64,000 nucleotides of DNA, taken from NCBI RefSeq assembly GCF_001280085.1, contig NZ_LGED01000211.1, positions 1-64,000 on the forward strand. Direction: 5' to 3'. This DNA is from Saccharothrix sp. NRRL B-16348 (GTDB lineage Bacteria; Actinomycetota; Actinomycetes; Mycobacteriales; Pseudonocardiaceae). The notes under the pieces are model-generated. The model was not told where the DNA came from, did no database searches, and saw only the letters and a list, made by a program, of their open reading frames with translations. A program made the translations under genes and the position numbers. The first letter of the stretch is position 1, and every line of letters begins with the position of its first letter. Shown here in pieces: positions 40,428 to 49,733 of the stretch.

Positions 40428-41117
40428 ATGCGCATCCTCGTTGTCGACGACGACCGGGCCGTGCGTGAGTCGCTTCGTCGCTCACTGCAGTTCAACGGCT
40501 ACCAGGTCGACCTTGCCGGCGACGGCCAGCAGGCCCTCGAGTCCGTCGTCTCCCAGCGCCCCGACGCCATGGTGCTGGACGTGATGATGCCCCGACTCGA
40601 CGGGTTGGAGGTGTGCCGCCGGCTGCGCAGCACCGGCGACGACCTGCCGATCCTCGTGCTCACCGCCCGTGACGCGGTGTCCGACCGGGTGTCCGGGCTC
40701 GACGCGGGCGCCGACGACTACCTGCCCAAGCCGTTCGCGCTGGAGGAGCTGCTGGCCCGGCTGCGCGCGCTGCTGCGGCGGGCGGCGTCGGACGCCGAGG
40801 AGCCCGCGGGCGCCGTGCTGCGGTTCGCGGACCTGGAGCTCGACCCGAGCACCCGGGACGTGCGCCGCGGCGAGCGCGCGATCAGCCTCACCCGGACCGA
40901 GTTCGCCCTCCTGGAGCTGTTCCTGGCGCACCCGAAGCAGGTGCTGACCCGCGGCCGGATCCTCGAGGACGTCTGGGGCTACGACTTCCCCACCTCGGGC
41001 AACGCGCTGGAGGTCTACGTCGGCTACCTGCGCCGCAAGACCGAGGCGGAGGGCGAGACCAGGCTGCTGCACACGGTGCGCGGTGTCGGCTACGTGCTGC
41101 GGGAGACCCCTCCGTGA
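40428..41117 (+). CDS. mprA: OmpR-type response regulator, MprA-like
   Basis: A 229-residue response regulator. The receiver has VDDD (6-9), phospho-acceptor Asp51 in [12 protein letters not shown], and PKPF with the conserved Lys. The winged-helix domain reads [72 protein letters not shown]. Sequence pattern and pairing with the following kinase fit MprAB, an envelope-stress system. A direct repeat upstream suggests autoregulation. Confidence 0.9.
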   Translation: MRILVVDDDRAVRESLRRSLQFNGYQVDLAGDGQQALESVVSQRPDAMVLDVMMPRLDGLEVCRRLRSTGDDLPILVLTARDAVSDRVSGLDAGADDYLPKPFALEELLARLRALLRRAASDAEEPAGAVLRFADLELDPSTRDVRRGERAISLTRTEFALLELFLAHPKQVLTRGRILEDVWGYDFPTSGNALEVYVGYLRRKTEAEGETRLLHTVRGVGYVLRETPP

Positions 41118-42520
41118 TCGGTGCCGCCAACGGGCGGCTCCAGCGGGTGTCGCTGCGGGCCAGGGTGACCCTGCTGGCCGCGTTCTGCGTGGCCGGAGCC
41201 GTCGCCGTCGTGTCGCTCGGCGCGTACATGACGGTGAGCCAGAACCTGCACGACCAGATGGACGAGAACCTGCGGCAGCGCGCCCAGGCCGCGGTCAACG
41301 CGCCGAAGGTCAACTACGACGTCACCGAGATCCCCGGCGCGTTCCTGGCGGCGGGCGACATCCGGATCGGCGTGCTGGACGTGAGCGGGCAGATCCTGTA
41401 CCCGAAGGGCACGATCGCGCCGCCGACCCAACCCGCGGACCTGGACGTGGCGCGCGGGTCGCGGTTGGAGAACATCTGGACCGACCTGCGCACCGACTTC
41501 CGGGTGATCGCGGTGCCGTACGGCGACGGTCAGGCGATGGTGATCGCGCAGTCCACCAAGCCGTTGAACGTCACGCTGGGCAAGCTGTCCGTGGTGCTGT
41601 TCGTGATCAGCGGGCTCGGTGTGCTGGTCGCGGCGGCGGCGGGGACGGCGGTGGCGCGGACCGGGCTGCGGCCCGTGCAGCGGCTGACGGAGGCCACCGA
41701 GCGGGTCGCGCTGACCGGTGACCTGCGGCCGATCCCGGTGTCGGGTGACGACGAGCTGGCGTTGTTGTCGCAGCGGTTCAACGCGATGCTGGGCGCGGTG
41801 GCGGAGTCGCAGGAGCGGCAGCGGCGGCTGGTCGCGGACGCGGGGCACGAGCTGCGGACGCCGTTGACGTCCATGCGCACGAACCTGGAGCTGCTGCTGG
41901 CCTCGGAGCGGCCGGACGCGCCGACGTTGTCCGACGAGGACAAGGCGGAGATCAACGCCGACGTGCGGGCGCAGCTGGACGAGCTGACGACGTTGATCGG
42001 CGACCTGGTCGAGCTGGCGCGTGAGGACGCGCCGCAGGTCGTGCACGAGCCGGTGGACCTGGTCGAGGTGGTGGAACGCGCCCTGGACCGGGCGAAGCGG
42101 CGGGCGACCGACGTGGACTTCGTGGTCGAGGTGCAGCCGTGGTCTCTTCTGGGTGACTCCAGCGCTTTGGAACGTGCTGTCCTCAACCTTCTGGACAACG
42201 CGGTGAAGTTCAGCCCGGCACGCGGCGTCGTGCGCCTCTCGCTCAAGCAGTTGGGCGACGGCAGCGCGGTGGTCGAGGTGGCCGACTCCGGTCCCGGCAT
42301 CGCCGACGCCGACCTGCCGCACGTCTTCGAGCGCTTCTACCGCTCCTCCGAGGCCCGCACCCTCCCCGGCTCCGGCCTCGGCCTGGCGATCGTCAAGCAG
42401 GTGGCGGAACGCCACGGCGGCCTGGCCTACGTGGGCCGTGCCCCGGAGGGCGGCGCCATGTTCAGCATCCGCCTCCCGGGCCGCCCCGCCCCCGTCCCCC
42501 CGAACCCCCACCACCACTAA
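41114..42520 (+). CDS. mprB: Sensor histidine kinase, MprB-like
   Basis: A 468-residue membrane kinase. Helix 1 (about residues 18-40) and helix 2 (about 158-180) enclose an extracytoplasmic sensor; then HAMP ([28 protein letters not shown]), dimerisation helix with His245 in [21 protein letters not shown]-box [14 protein letters not shown], and G-boxes [23 protein letters not shown] and [21 protein letters not shown] 41114 overlaps the mprA stop by 4 bases. In mycobacteria MprB senses envelope stress and is held off by DnaK; the same role is inferred here. Confidence 0.9.
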   Translation: MIGAANGRLQRVSLRARVTLLAAFCVAGAVAVVSLGAYMTVSQNLHDQMDENLRQRAQAAVNAPKVNYDVTEIPGAFLAAGDIRIGVLDVSGQILYPKGTIAPPTQPADLDVARGSRLENIWTDLRTDFRVIAVPYGDGQAMVIAQSTKPLNVTLGKLSVVLFVISGLGVLVAAAAGTAVARTGLRPVQRLTEATERVALTGDLRPIPVSGDDELALLSQRFNAMLGAVAESQERQRRLVADAGHELRTPLTSMRTNLELLLASERPDAPTLSDEDKAEINADVRAQLDELTTLIGDLVELAREDAPQVVHEPVDLVEVVERALDRAKRRATDVDFVVEVQPWSLLGDSSALERAVLNLLDNAVKFSPARGVVRLSLKQLGDGSAVVEVADSGPGIADADLPHVFERFYRSSEARTLPGSGLGLAIVKQVAERHGGLAYVGRAPEGGAMFSIRLPGRPAPVPPNPHHH

Positions 42521-42523
42521 CCG

Positions 42524-42730
42524 GCGTGTCGAACGCTCAGGTCCCGCGTGTCGAACGCTCGGGTCCCGCGTGTCGAACGCTCAGGACCCCCGGGTTCACC
42601 ACTCGCGTCGGCTCGGTCGAGAACGCGAACGTTGAACTCGGGAGTCCTGGAGGTTCGACACGCGGGACCCGAAGGTTCGACACGCGCGTCTTGAGCGTTC
42701 GACACGCGCGACTTGGAGGTTCGACACGCG
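42524..42730. repeat. 22-bp-unit repeat array C: inverted arrays between convergent genes
   Basis: Three copies of GCGTGTCGAACGCTC start at 42524, 42546 and 42568 (22-bp period). After a central part without copies, four inverted copies ending GTTCGACACGCG end at 42664, 42686, 42708 and 42730, again every 22 bp, with a variant GTTGAACTCGGG before them. The two sides can fold on each other into a multi-tier hairpin. It lies exactly between the 3' ends of mprB and the secreted-protein gene. Confidence 0.85.
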
Positions 42731-42736
42731 GGTTGG

Positions 42737-43546
42737 TCAGGTGGGGGTGCGGAAGGTCATCGGGCGGGTGGTGGTGGGCTTGTACTCGCCGGTCAGGTTC
42801 TCGTTCGCGCCCCACCAGTGGCCGGTCGGGACGTCGTCGGAGCCCGTGCTGATGAAGATCCAGCCGCGGCCGACGCCGGTGTACTCGGTGGTGCCCGTCC
42901 GGCGCGTGTCCGGGAACAGGTGGACCGGCGACCCGGCCCACGTGCTGGGCACGCCGTGCGGCTCCTTGGTGCTGTCGATCACCGGCACGGCGTACTCGCG
43001 GGTCGAGGCGTTGCCGTCGCGGTTGTACGGCTGCGGTGCGCCGGCGACGACCATCATGTGCCCGGTCGCGTCGCCGGTGCCGCCCGCGGAGTCGGTGTAC
43101 TTGACCGCGATGACGTCGCCCTGCACGAGGCTGGGCACGGTCGACTTGGCGGTGAAGTGGTCGGCGCCCGCCTGGAACCCGTCGTAGTACTGCCCGGACG
43201 TGGGGCTGGTGCTGCCGAACTCGGTGGTCAGGTAGCCGTCGGTCGCCCACGCGAACGTGTGCTTGAGCGCGTGGGTGAGCAGGGGCGCGCACTTGGCCTT
43301 GTTCTCGTACGTGGTGGGGCTGCCGGGCGTGCCCCACACGACGGTCGACGCGCCGTCCGGGTGCCCCAGCTCGCCCGGGTAGTAGTTGTAGGTGTCCTGC
43401 CCCGGCCACGCCAGGGCGTTCAGCTCGTCGGCGAGTTCGGCCACCTCGGCGTACAGCGTGGCCGGACTCGCCTGCGCGGACGGGGCCACCACGAGTGCGG
43501 CGACGACCGCGGCGGTGCAGGCGACCAAGGTGCGACGGATGGGCAT
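42737..43546 (-). CDS. Secreted protein of unknown function, possible Cys/His hydrolase
   Basis: A 269-residue protein with a clear Sec signal peptide (PIRRTLVACTAAVVAALVVAPSAQASPATLY). The mature part contains AWPGQDTYNYYPGELGHPDG, a Cys in NKAKCAPLLTHALK near residue 85 and a His in GDATGHMMVVAGAPQPYN. Cys before a following His with QGDVIAVKY is reminiscent of NlpC/P60 or CHAP-type cell-wall hydrolases, but I cannot assign it firmly. It is convergent with mprB, separated by repeat array C. Confidence 0.7.
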   Translation of the reverse strand: MPIRRTLVACTAAVVAALVVAPSAQASPATLYAEVAELADELNALAWPGQDTYNYYPGELGHPDGASTVVWGTPGSPTTYENKAKCAPLLTHALKHTFAWATDGYLTTEFGSTSPTSGQYYDGFQAGADHFTAKSTVPSLVQGDVIAVKYTDSAGGTGDATGHMMVVAGAPQPYNRDGNASTREYAVPVIDSTKEPHGVPSTWAGSPVHLFPDTRRTGTTEYTGVGRGWIFISTGSDDVPTGHWWGANENLTGEYKPTTTRPMTFRTPT

Positions 43547-43629
43547 CGGGGCGTCCTCTCAGCGGGGCCTTCTGCTCTGTCGGATCACGCCCGCGCCCCG
43601 CTGATACCGCCCTATGACCGCCGTCACGC

Positions 43630-44493
43630 CTAACCCTTGGTGGACCCCAGGGTCAGGCCGCCGATGAACTGGCGTTGCAGGGTGAAGAAGACCACCAGCG
43701 TGGGGAGGGCGACCAGCAGCGAACCGGCGGCGACGAGGTTGTTGTCCACGAAGAAGGTGCCCTTCAGGTTCTGCAGGGCCGACGTGATCGGCATCTTGTC
43801 GCCGGTCTGGATCAGCACCAGCGCCCACAGGAAGTCGTTGTAGATCCACGTGAACTCCAGCGTCGCCAACGCGGCCAGCGCGGGTCGGCACAGCGGCAGG
43901 ATCACCTGCCAGTACTGGCGGAAGACGCCCGCGCCGTCCACGCGCGCCGCCTCACCCAGCTCCGCCGGGATCGTCTTCATGTAGTTGCTCAGCACGAACA
44001 CGCAGAACCCCGACTGGAACGCCACGTGGATCAGCACCAGCCCGAGCTGCGAGTCGAGCAGCAACTCGCTGTCGCTGAGCCACGCGGGCAACGGCGTCAG
44101 CAGGTACAGCCGGTACAGCGGCGTCACGATCACCTGCTGCGGCAGCAGGTTCCCCGCCGTGAACAGCATCAGCAGCACGAGGTTGAACCTGAAGCTGTAC
44201 CGCGACACCCCGTACGCCACCATCGAGCTGAGCAGCAGCACCAGCACCAGCGCCGGCACCGTCACGATCAACGTGTTCAGGTAGTAGTGCGGCAGGTCGG
44301 CCGTCGTCCACGCCGACGTGAAGTTGTCGAACGTCAGGCTCTCGGCGATCGAGAAGTACCCGTTGCGCGCCGTGTCGTCGTACGTCCGCAGCGACGCGTA
44401 CAACGCCCACAGCAGCGGCGACAACGTCACCAGGCACGTCAGGACCAGGAACACGTGCAGGGCGATGCGCCCAGGTCGGAAAGCGGCCGTCAC
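43630..44493 (-). CDS. Carbohydrate ABC transporter permease (MalG type)
   Basis: A 287-residue membrane subunit with six helices. The coupling motif EAARVDGAGVFRQYWQVILPLCRPALAAL (EAA loop) is characteristic of the CUT1 sugar importers. It overlaps the first permease gene by 4 bases. With the binding protein and the other permease it imports a sugar, probably a galactoside given the divergent beta-galactosidase. No ATPase is encoded here; in actinomycetes a shared ATPase (MsiK) usually serves such systems. Confidence 0.92.
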   Translation of the reverse strand: MTAAFRPGRIALHVFLVLTCLVTLSPLLWALYASLRTYDDTARNGYFSIAESLTFDNFTSAWTTADLPHYYLNTLIVTVPALVLVLLLSSMVAYGVSRYSFRFNLVLLMLFTAGNLLPQQVIVTPLYRLYLLTPLPAWLSDSELLLDSQLGLVLIHVAFQSGFCVFVLSNYMKTIPAELGEAARVDGAGVFRQYWQVILPLCRPALAALATLEFTWIYNDFLWALVLIQTGDKMPITSALQNLKGTFFVDNNLVAAGSLLVALPTLVVFFTLQRQFIGGLTLGSTKG

Positions 44494-45476
44494 GCCCGGT
44501 CCTCCTCGCGGAACACCTGGAACAGGTAGGTGATGATGAACCCGAGCGAGATCAGCAGCAGGACGACGGCCAGCGCCGAGCCCCACCCGATCCGGCTCGA
44601 CTCGCCGATGATGTTGTCGGTCACCAGCACGGACAGCAGCTCCAGCCCGTTGCGGCCCTTGTTGATCACGTACACGATGTCGAACGCCCGCAGGCCCTCG
44701 ATCACGGTGACCACGAGCACGACCACGTTCACCGGCTTGAGCACCGGGAACGTCACCCGGAAGAACGTCTGCCACGCGTTCGCGCCGTCCAGCGCGGCGG
44801 CTTCCTTCAACGCCGGGTCGACCGACTTCAGCCCGGCCAGGTACAGCAGCATGATGTAGCCGGTGTGCCGCCACCCGGCCGCGACCAGCACCGCGTACAG
44901 GTTGATGTCGGGATCGCCCAGCCAGTTCACCGGGTCCGTCGACGCGGTGCCGAGCACGTTGTTCAGCAGCCCCTGCTCGGGCTGGTAGATCAGCTGCCAG
45001 ATGAACCCGACCAACGCCAGCGACAGCACCATCGGCAGGTACAGCGCGCTCTGGTAGATCCGCCCGAACCGCAGTTGGCGGTCCAGCAGCACGGCCAGCA
45101 GCAGCCCCGCCACGGTCGGCACGACGAGCAGGAACAGCAGCCAGATCAGGTTGTGCCGGAACGCGGGCCAGAACCGGGGGTACCGGGTGAGGATGTCGAC
45201 GTAGTTCTGGAAGCCGACCCACTCGATGTCGGCGAACCCGCCGATCCCGTCCCACGAGCTGAACGACAGCCCGACCGAGCCGAGCGCGGGCACCCACACC
45301 AGCGCGATGTGCACCAGCGACGGGATGCCGAGCATCAGCCCGAGCACGAGCTTGTCGCGTGGCGCCAACGCGGTGGCACGGCGACGCCTGCCGCGCCGGG
45401 ACGTCGGGGAGGGGGCCGACGTCCCGGCGGGCTCCGCGGGAGAACGAGGGGACTGGGGGGACTGCAACGCGGTCAC
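44490..45476 (-). CDS. Carbohydrate ABC transporter permease (MalF type)
   Basis: A 328-residue membrane subunit. An N-terminal basic, Ser/Pro-rich cytoplasmic stretch precedes six helices (ASMLGIPSLVHIALVWVPALGSVGLSFSSW region). The EAA loop is EAAALDGANAWQTFFRVTFPVLKPV. GTG 45476 lies 4 bases after the binding-protein stop, so the three genes form one operon. Confidence 0.92.
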   Translation of the reverse strand: MTALQSPQSPRSPAEPAGTSAPSPTSRRGRRRRATALAPRDKLVLGLMLGIPSLVHIALVWVPALGSVGLSFSSWDGIGGFADIEWVGFQNYVDILTRYPRFWPAFRHNLIWLLFLLVVPTVAGLLLAVLLDRQLRFGRIYQSALYLPMVLSLALVGFIWQLIYQPEQGLLNNVLGTASTDPVNWLGDPDINLYAVLVAAGWRHTGYIMLLYLAGLKSVDPALKEAAALDGANAWQTFFRVTFPVLKPVNVVVLVVTVIEGLRAFDIVYVINKGRNGLELLSVLVTDNIIGESSRIGWGSALAVVLLLISLGFIITYLFQVFREEDRA

Positions 45477-45480
45477 GCCG

Positions 45481-46779
45481 TCACCCCGTGAAGATCGTCT
45501 TCGCCTGGTCGGCCATGCCCTTGAGGATCGTGTCGAGGTCGTCGGGGTTCTGGATGAACGCGTTGAGCCCGTTGGTCGCCGCGTCGCTGGCGAAGCGCGG
45601 GTCGGTGTCGCGGTCGAGGAACTGCGTGATGTGCGCGGCTTCCTTGATCACCTGCGCCGACTTCTTCTGCAACGCGTTGTAGCCGGTGGTCTCGGCCTTG
45701 TTCGACGCGGCGACCTGGCTCGGGTCGGCCTTGACGTAGGCGAGCTGCGCGGCGGGCGTGGACAGGTACTCCAGCAGCTTGCGCGCGCCTTCGGGATTGC
45801 CCGGTTTGCGGGACATCATGAAGCCGTCGATCGGCGCCTCCACGGTGTCCTGGCCGTGCTCGGGGTTGATCTCCGGGTACGGGAAGAAGTCCAGGTCGTC
45901 CACGTCGGGGCCCTTGAACTGCTGCGCCACGAACGAGCCGAGCAGGTACATGCCCGCCTTGCCCTGCTGCAACGCCTGCGCGGCCTCCTGCCACTCCCGG
46001 CCCAGCGCGTTCTCCTGGTGGAACGGCAGCAGCCGCTTCCAGGTGTCGAACACCTCGCGCACCTTGGGCCCCTGCCAGTCCTCCTTGCCGGCCATCAGGT
46101 CGACGTGGAACTGGTAGCCGTTGATCCGGAAGTTCAGCTGGTCGAACGTGCCCATGCCGGGCCAGCCCTGCTTCTGCGCGAACGCGATGGGCACGAGCCC
46201 GTCGGCCTGCATCTTGGTGGACAGGGCGACGAGCTGGTCCAGCGTCTTCGGCTGCTCGTACCCGCGCTGCTGCCAGACGCTCTTGCGGTAGAACACGCCC
46301 CACGGGTACTGGACGAACGGGATCAGGTACTGCTTGCCGTCCGAGGCGGTGGACGCCTCCTTCAGCGCGGGCTCGTAGCCGCCGGAGACCTTCGACCACA
46401 CCTCGCTCAGGTCGCCGGTCAGGCCCTTCTCGGCGAAGAACCGCATGCGGTAGCCCGCGAACCACGACAGCACGTCGTCCGGCTTGCCCTGCAGGTAGTT
46501 GTTGATCTGCTCCTGGTACTGCTCGTGCTGCTTGGTGTTGATCGCGACCTTGAGGCCCGACTCGCCCTCGAACGCCTTCAGCACGGCGGTGATCGCGTCC
46601 TTCGGCACCTGGTCGGACTGGTTGTTGCCGAACGACACCGTGTCGGTGACGGCGCCTCCGCCGTCGGAGCCGCAGGCGGCCAGGCCGGGCAGGGCCGCGA
46701 TGCCCGCGCCCGCGACCATCGCCCTCAACAGCGCGCGGCGGCCCAGCAGGGGGTGAGGACTGGCGGAGAACCTCGTCAT
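45481..46779 (-). CDS. Sugar ABC transporter substrate-binding lipoprotein
   Basis: A 432-residue extracellular solute-binding protein, family 1. The signal peptide carries an Arg-Arg pair (GRRALLRAMVAGAGIAALPGLAACGSDGG) and lipobox LAAC, so it is a membrane-anchored lipoprotein, maybe Tat-exported. Typical segments: VLKAFEGESGLKVAINTKQHEQYQEQINNYLQGKPDDVLSWFAGYRM and QYPWGVFYRKSVWQQRGYEQPKTLDQLVALSTKMQADG. GGAGGAG precedes ATG 46779. It delivers sugar to the two permeases downstream; the divergent GH42 gene suggests lactose, galacto-oligosaccharides or galactan fragments. Confidence 0.92.
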   Translation of the reverse strand: MTRFSASPHPLLGRRALLRAMVAGAGIAALPGLAACGSDGGGAVTDTVSFGNNQSDQVPKDAITAVLKAFEGESGLKVAINTKQHEQYQEQINNYLQGKPDDVLSWFAGYRMRFFAEKGLTGDLSEVWSKVSGGYEPALKEASTASDGKQYLIPFVQYPWGVFYRKSVWQQRGYEQPKTLDQLVALSTKMQADGLVPIAFAQKQGWPGMGTFDQLNFRINGYQFHVDLMAGKEDWQGPKVREVFDTWKRLLPFHQENALGREWQEAAQALQQGKAGMYLLGSFVAQQFKGPDVDDLDFFPYPEINPEHGQDTVEAPIDGFMMSRKPGNPEGARKLLEYLSTPAAQLAYVKADPSQVAASNKAETTGYNALQKKSAQVIKEAAHITQFLDRDTDPRFASDAATNGLNAFIQNPDDLDTILKGMADQAKTIFTG

Positions 46780-46825
46780 CGTCGCTCCTCCGGGTGACAC
46801 TCGGCCGCAACCAAGTGAACAAAGA

Positions 46826-46905
46826 GTCAACAAGAGGACTCACAATGTGGTGTGAGACACATCAAAAGTCAAGCTATCCGACGGTTGTTGTTGGACTGTG
46901 TTGAC
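46826..46905. promoter_or_regulatory. Divergent promoter region with GTCAACA half-sites
   Basis: The 157-base AT-richer gap between the transporter and bga genes contains GTCAACA (46826-46832) and its inverse TGTTGAC (46899-46905), plus GTGAACAAAG at 46816 and AGTCAAG at 46867. They are candidates for the DeoR-type regulator encoded downstream. TTGACG at 46901-46906 could be a -35 for the galactosidase gene. Confidence 0.45.
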
Positions 46906-46936
46906 GTTTGCGTGGCAAATCGACCACTCTTGTGAC

Positions 46937-48934
46937 ATGACGACTTGGCCCACCCGTGTGCGCGGCCTCGCCTGGGGCGCCGACTACAACCCCGAGCAGT
47001 GGCCGGAGGACGTCTGGGACGACGACGTCGAGCTGATGCGCCGGGCCGGGGTGAACCTGGTGAGCGTGGGGATCTTCTCCTGGGCACTGCTGGAAGTGGA
47101 AGAGGGGCGCTACGAGTTCGGCTGGTTGGACCGCGTGCTCGACCGTTTGCACGCGGGCGGCATCCGGGTCGACCTGGCCACCGCGACCGCCGCGCCGCCG
47201 CCGTGGCTGACCACCGCGCACCCCGAGATGCTGCCGGAGACCGCCGACGGCGTCCGGCTCGCGCACGGCTCGCGCCAGTCGTACTGCCCCAGCTCGCCGG
47301 TCTACCGGACCAAGGCCGTCGCGCTCGCCCGCGCGCTCGCCGAGCGGTACCGCGACCACCCGGCGCTGGCCGCGTGGCACGTCAACAACGAGTACGGCTG
47401 CCACGTCCAGCGCTGCTACTGCGACCGGTGCGCGGTGGCGTTCCGGGAGTGGCTGCGCGCCCGCCACGGGACGCTCGACGTGCTGAACGAGGCGTGGGGC
47501 ACGGCGTTCTGGAGCCAGCGCTACACCTCGTGGGAGCAGGTCCTGCCGCCGCGGGCGACGCCCGCGCTGCACAACCCCGGCCAGGTGCTCGACTTCGACC
47601 GGTTCTCCTCGGACGCGCTGCTGGAGCTGTTCAAGGCCGAGCGGGACGTGCTGCGCGAGGTCACCCCGGACGTGCCGGTGACCACGAACTTCATGGCCGC
47701 CTCGTTCTCCGCGCTGGACTACTGGAAGTGGGCCGCCGAGGTCGACTTCGTCTCCAACGACCACTACACCCGCGGCGAGGACGCCGAGCGGCACGTCGAC
47801 CTGGCGTACTCCGCCGACCTGGTGCGCGGGCTCGCGGCCGGCCGGCCGTGGCTGCTGATGGAGCACTCCACGTCCGCGGTGAACTGGCAGCCGCGCAACA
47901 TCGCCAAGCTGCCCGGCGAGCTGCGCCGCAACTCCTACGCGCACATGGCCCGCGGCGCGGACGGCACGCTGTTCTTCCAGTGGCGGCAGTCGCGGGCGGG
48001 CGCGGAGCGCTACCACTCCGCGATGGTGCCGCACGCCGGTCCGGACACGAAGGTGTTCCGCGAGGTCGAGCAGGTCGGGGCCGAGTACCAGCGGATCGCC
48101 GAGCTGGTCGGCTCCACCGTGGACGCCGCGGTCGCCGTCGTCTTCGACTGGGAGTCGTGGTGGGCGCTGAGCCAGTCCGGCCACCCGACCAGCGACTTCG
48201 TCTACCCCGAGCACGTCTTCGCGTACTACCGGGCGCTGTGGCGGGCCGGGGTGACGGTCGACTTCGTGCCGCCCGGCGCGGACCTGTCCCCCTACCGGCT
48301 GGTCGTCGTGCCCGCGCTGTACGCGGTGGACGACGCGACGCCGTACGAGGAGCACGTCGCCGGCGGCGGCCACCTGCTGGTCACGTACCTGTCCGGCGTC
48401 ACGGACACGCGCGGCCACGTGCACCTCGGCGGCTACCCGGGCGCGTTCCGCGAGCTGCTCGGCGTGCGGACCGAGGAGTTCCACCCGCTGGGCGCGGGCC
48501 GGACCGTGGCGTTGGACGACGGCTCGTCGGCCGCCGTCTGGACCGAGCACCTGCACGTCGACGGCGCGAAGGTGCTCGCCTCCTACTCCGACGGCCCGCT
48601 GCCCGGCGTGCCCGCCGTGACCCGCAACGAGCGCGGCGAGGGCGTCGCCTGGTACGTGGCGTGCGGCCTGGCCGGCGACGGGCTGGAGCGGCTGCTGCGG
48701 ACCGCGCTCGACCAGGCGGGCGTCCCGGTCGGGCCGGGCGGTGACGTCGAGGTGGTGCGCCGGCGCGGTGAGGTGGCGGGCTCCGCCGTATCGTGGCTGG
48801 TCGCGGTCAACCACGGCGACGGCGACGCCGAGCTGCCCGCGGCGGGTGTCGAGCTGCTGTCCGGCGCGCGTGCGTCCGGCAGCGTGGTCGTGCCCGCCGG
48901 CGGCGTGGTCGTGATCCGGGAAGAAGAGGTGTGA
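46937..48934 (+). CDS. Beta-galactosidase, glycoside hydrolase family 42
   Basis: A 665-residue GH42 enzyme, cytoplasmic (no signal peptide), hydrolysing beta-galactosides. The N-terminal TIM barrel has GADYNPEQWPEDVWDDDVELMRRAGVNLVSVGIFSWALLE, the acid/base Glu152 in HVNNEYG, a four-Cys zinc cluster (Cys155, 160, 162, 165; also Cys117), and the nucleophile Glu309 in LLMEHS. A trimerisation domain and a C-terminal beta domain follow. ATG 46937 starts the conserved region. The DeoR regulator and galT follow at once: an operon for galactoside use. Confidence 0.93.
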   Translation: MTTWPTRVRGLAWGADYNPEQWPEDVWDDDVELMRRAGVNLVSVGIFSWALLEVEEGRYEFGWLDRVLDRLHAGGIRVDLATATAAPPPWLTTAHPEMLPETADGVRLAHGSRQSYCPSSPVYRTKAVALARALAERYRDHPALAAWHVNNEYGCHVQRCYCDRCAVAFREWLRARHGTLDVLNEAWGTAFWSQRYTSWEQVLPPRATPALHNPGQVLDFDRFSSDALLELFKAERDVLREVTPDVPVTTNFMAASFSALDYWKWAAEVDFVSNDHYTRGEDAERHVDLAYSADLVRGLAAGRPWLLMEHSTSAVNWQPRNIAKLPGELRRNSYAHMARGADGTLFFQWRQSRAGAERYHSAMVPHAGPDTKVFREVEQVGAEYQRIAELVGSTVDAAVAVVFDWESWWALSQSGHPTSDFVYPEHVFAYYRALWRAGVTVDFVPPGADLSPYRLVVVPALYAVDDATPYEEHVAGGGHLLVTYLSGVTDTRGHVHLGGYPGAFRELLGVRTEEFHPLGAGRTVALDDGSSAAVWTEHLHVDGAKVLASYSDGPLPGVPAVTRNERGEGVAWYVACGLAGDGLERLLRTALDQAGVPVGPGGDVEVVRRRGEVAGSAVSWLVAVNHGDGDAELPAAGVELLSGARASGSVVVPAGGVVVIREEEV

Positions 48935-48935
48935 C

Positions 48936-49733
48936 GTGCTGGCACGCCAGCGACAAGCGGTGATCCTGGAAGAGGTCCGCCGCACCGGCGCGGTGCGGGT
49001 GAGCGACCTGGTCGTCCGGCTGGGCGTCTCGGACATGACCGTGCGCCGCGACCTCGACGTGCTGGCCGCCCGCGGCCTGGTGGAGAAGGTGTACGGCGGC
49101 GCCACGTCCGTGGTCGGCCGCAGCACCGACGAGCCGGGCTTCGAGGCCAAGTCGGTGCGCCAGCTGCCGGAGAAGGAGGCCATCGCCGCGTTCGCCGCGG
49201 GCCTGGTGCGCCCCGGCACCGCGATCGGCCTGTCGGCGGGCACCACCACGTGGACGCTGGCCCGGTTCCTGGACGACATCCCGGACCTGACCGTGGTGAC
49301 CAACTCGATCCGGATCGCCGACGTGCTGCAGCAGAGCGGGCGCACGGACCGCACGGTGGTGCTCACCGGCGGGGTGCGCACGCCGTCGGACGCGCTGGTC
49401 GGGCCGGTGGCCGTGCAGGCGCTGCGGTCGCTGCACCTGGACGTGGTGTTCCTGGGCGTGCACGGCATGGCCGAGCGCTCCGGCTTCACCACGCCCAACC
49501 TGAACGAGAGCGAGACCGACCGCGCGCTGGTCGACGCGGCCGGGCGGGTCGTCGTGGTCGCCGACCACACCAAGTGGGGCACCGTCGGCATCTCCACCAT
49601 CGCCGCGCTGGACGAGGCGGACGTGCTGGTGACGGACGAGGGATTGGCCGAGCCCGCGCGGACGGTGCTCGGCGAGCAGGTCGGCGAACTGGTCCTGGCG
49701 CACGTGCCGGGCCGCGGAGAGGAACTGGCGTGA
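48936..49733 (+). CDS. DeoR/GlpR family transcriptional regulator
   Basis: A 265-residue sugar-responsive repressor. The N-terminal winged helix reads ARQRQAVILEEVRRTGAVRVSDLVVRLGVSDMTVRRDLDVLAARGLVEKVYGGA; the C-terminal DeoRC domain has the phosphosugar-pocket segments GLSAGTTTWTLARFL and VLTGGVRTPSDALVGPVAVQALRSLHLDVVFLGVHG. It starts one base after the galactosidase stop and overlaps galT by 4 bases. Likely effector: a galactose-derived phosphosugar; likely target: the divergent promoter at 46.8-46.9 kb. Confidence 0.92.
   Translation: MLARQRQAVILEEVRRTGAVRVSDLVVRLGVSDMTVRRDLDVLAARGLVEKVYGGATSVVGRSTDEPGFEAKSVRQLPEKEAIAAFAAGLVRPGTAIGLSAGTTTWTLARFLDDIPDLTVVTNSIRIADVLQQSGRTDRTVVLTGGVRTPSDALVGPVAVQALRSLHLDVVFLGVHGMAERSGFTTPNLNESETDRALVDAAGRVVVVADHTKWGTVGISTIAALDEADVLVTDEGLAEPARTVLGEQVGELVLAHVPGRGEELA

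Noticed and set aside
42524..42730. CRISPR array
   Set aside because: Units are 22 bp with hardly any spacer, appear in both orientations, and no cas genes are present.
42526..42852. Short coding frames across repeat array C on both strands
   Set aside because: They exist only because the 22-bp units lack stops in some frames; the translations are repeats of the DNA pattern and show no protein features.
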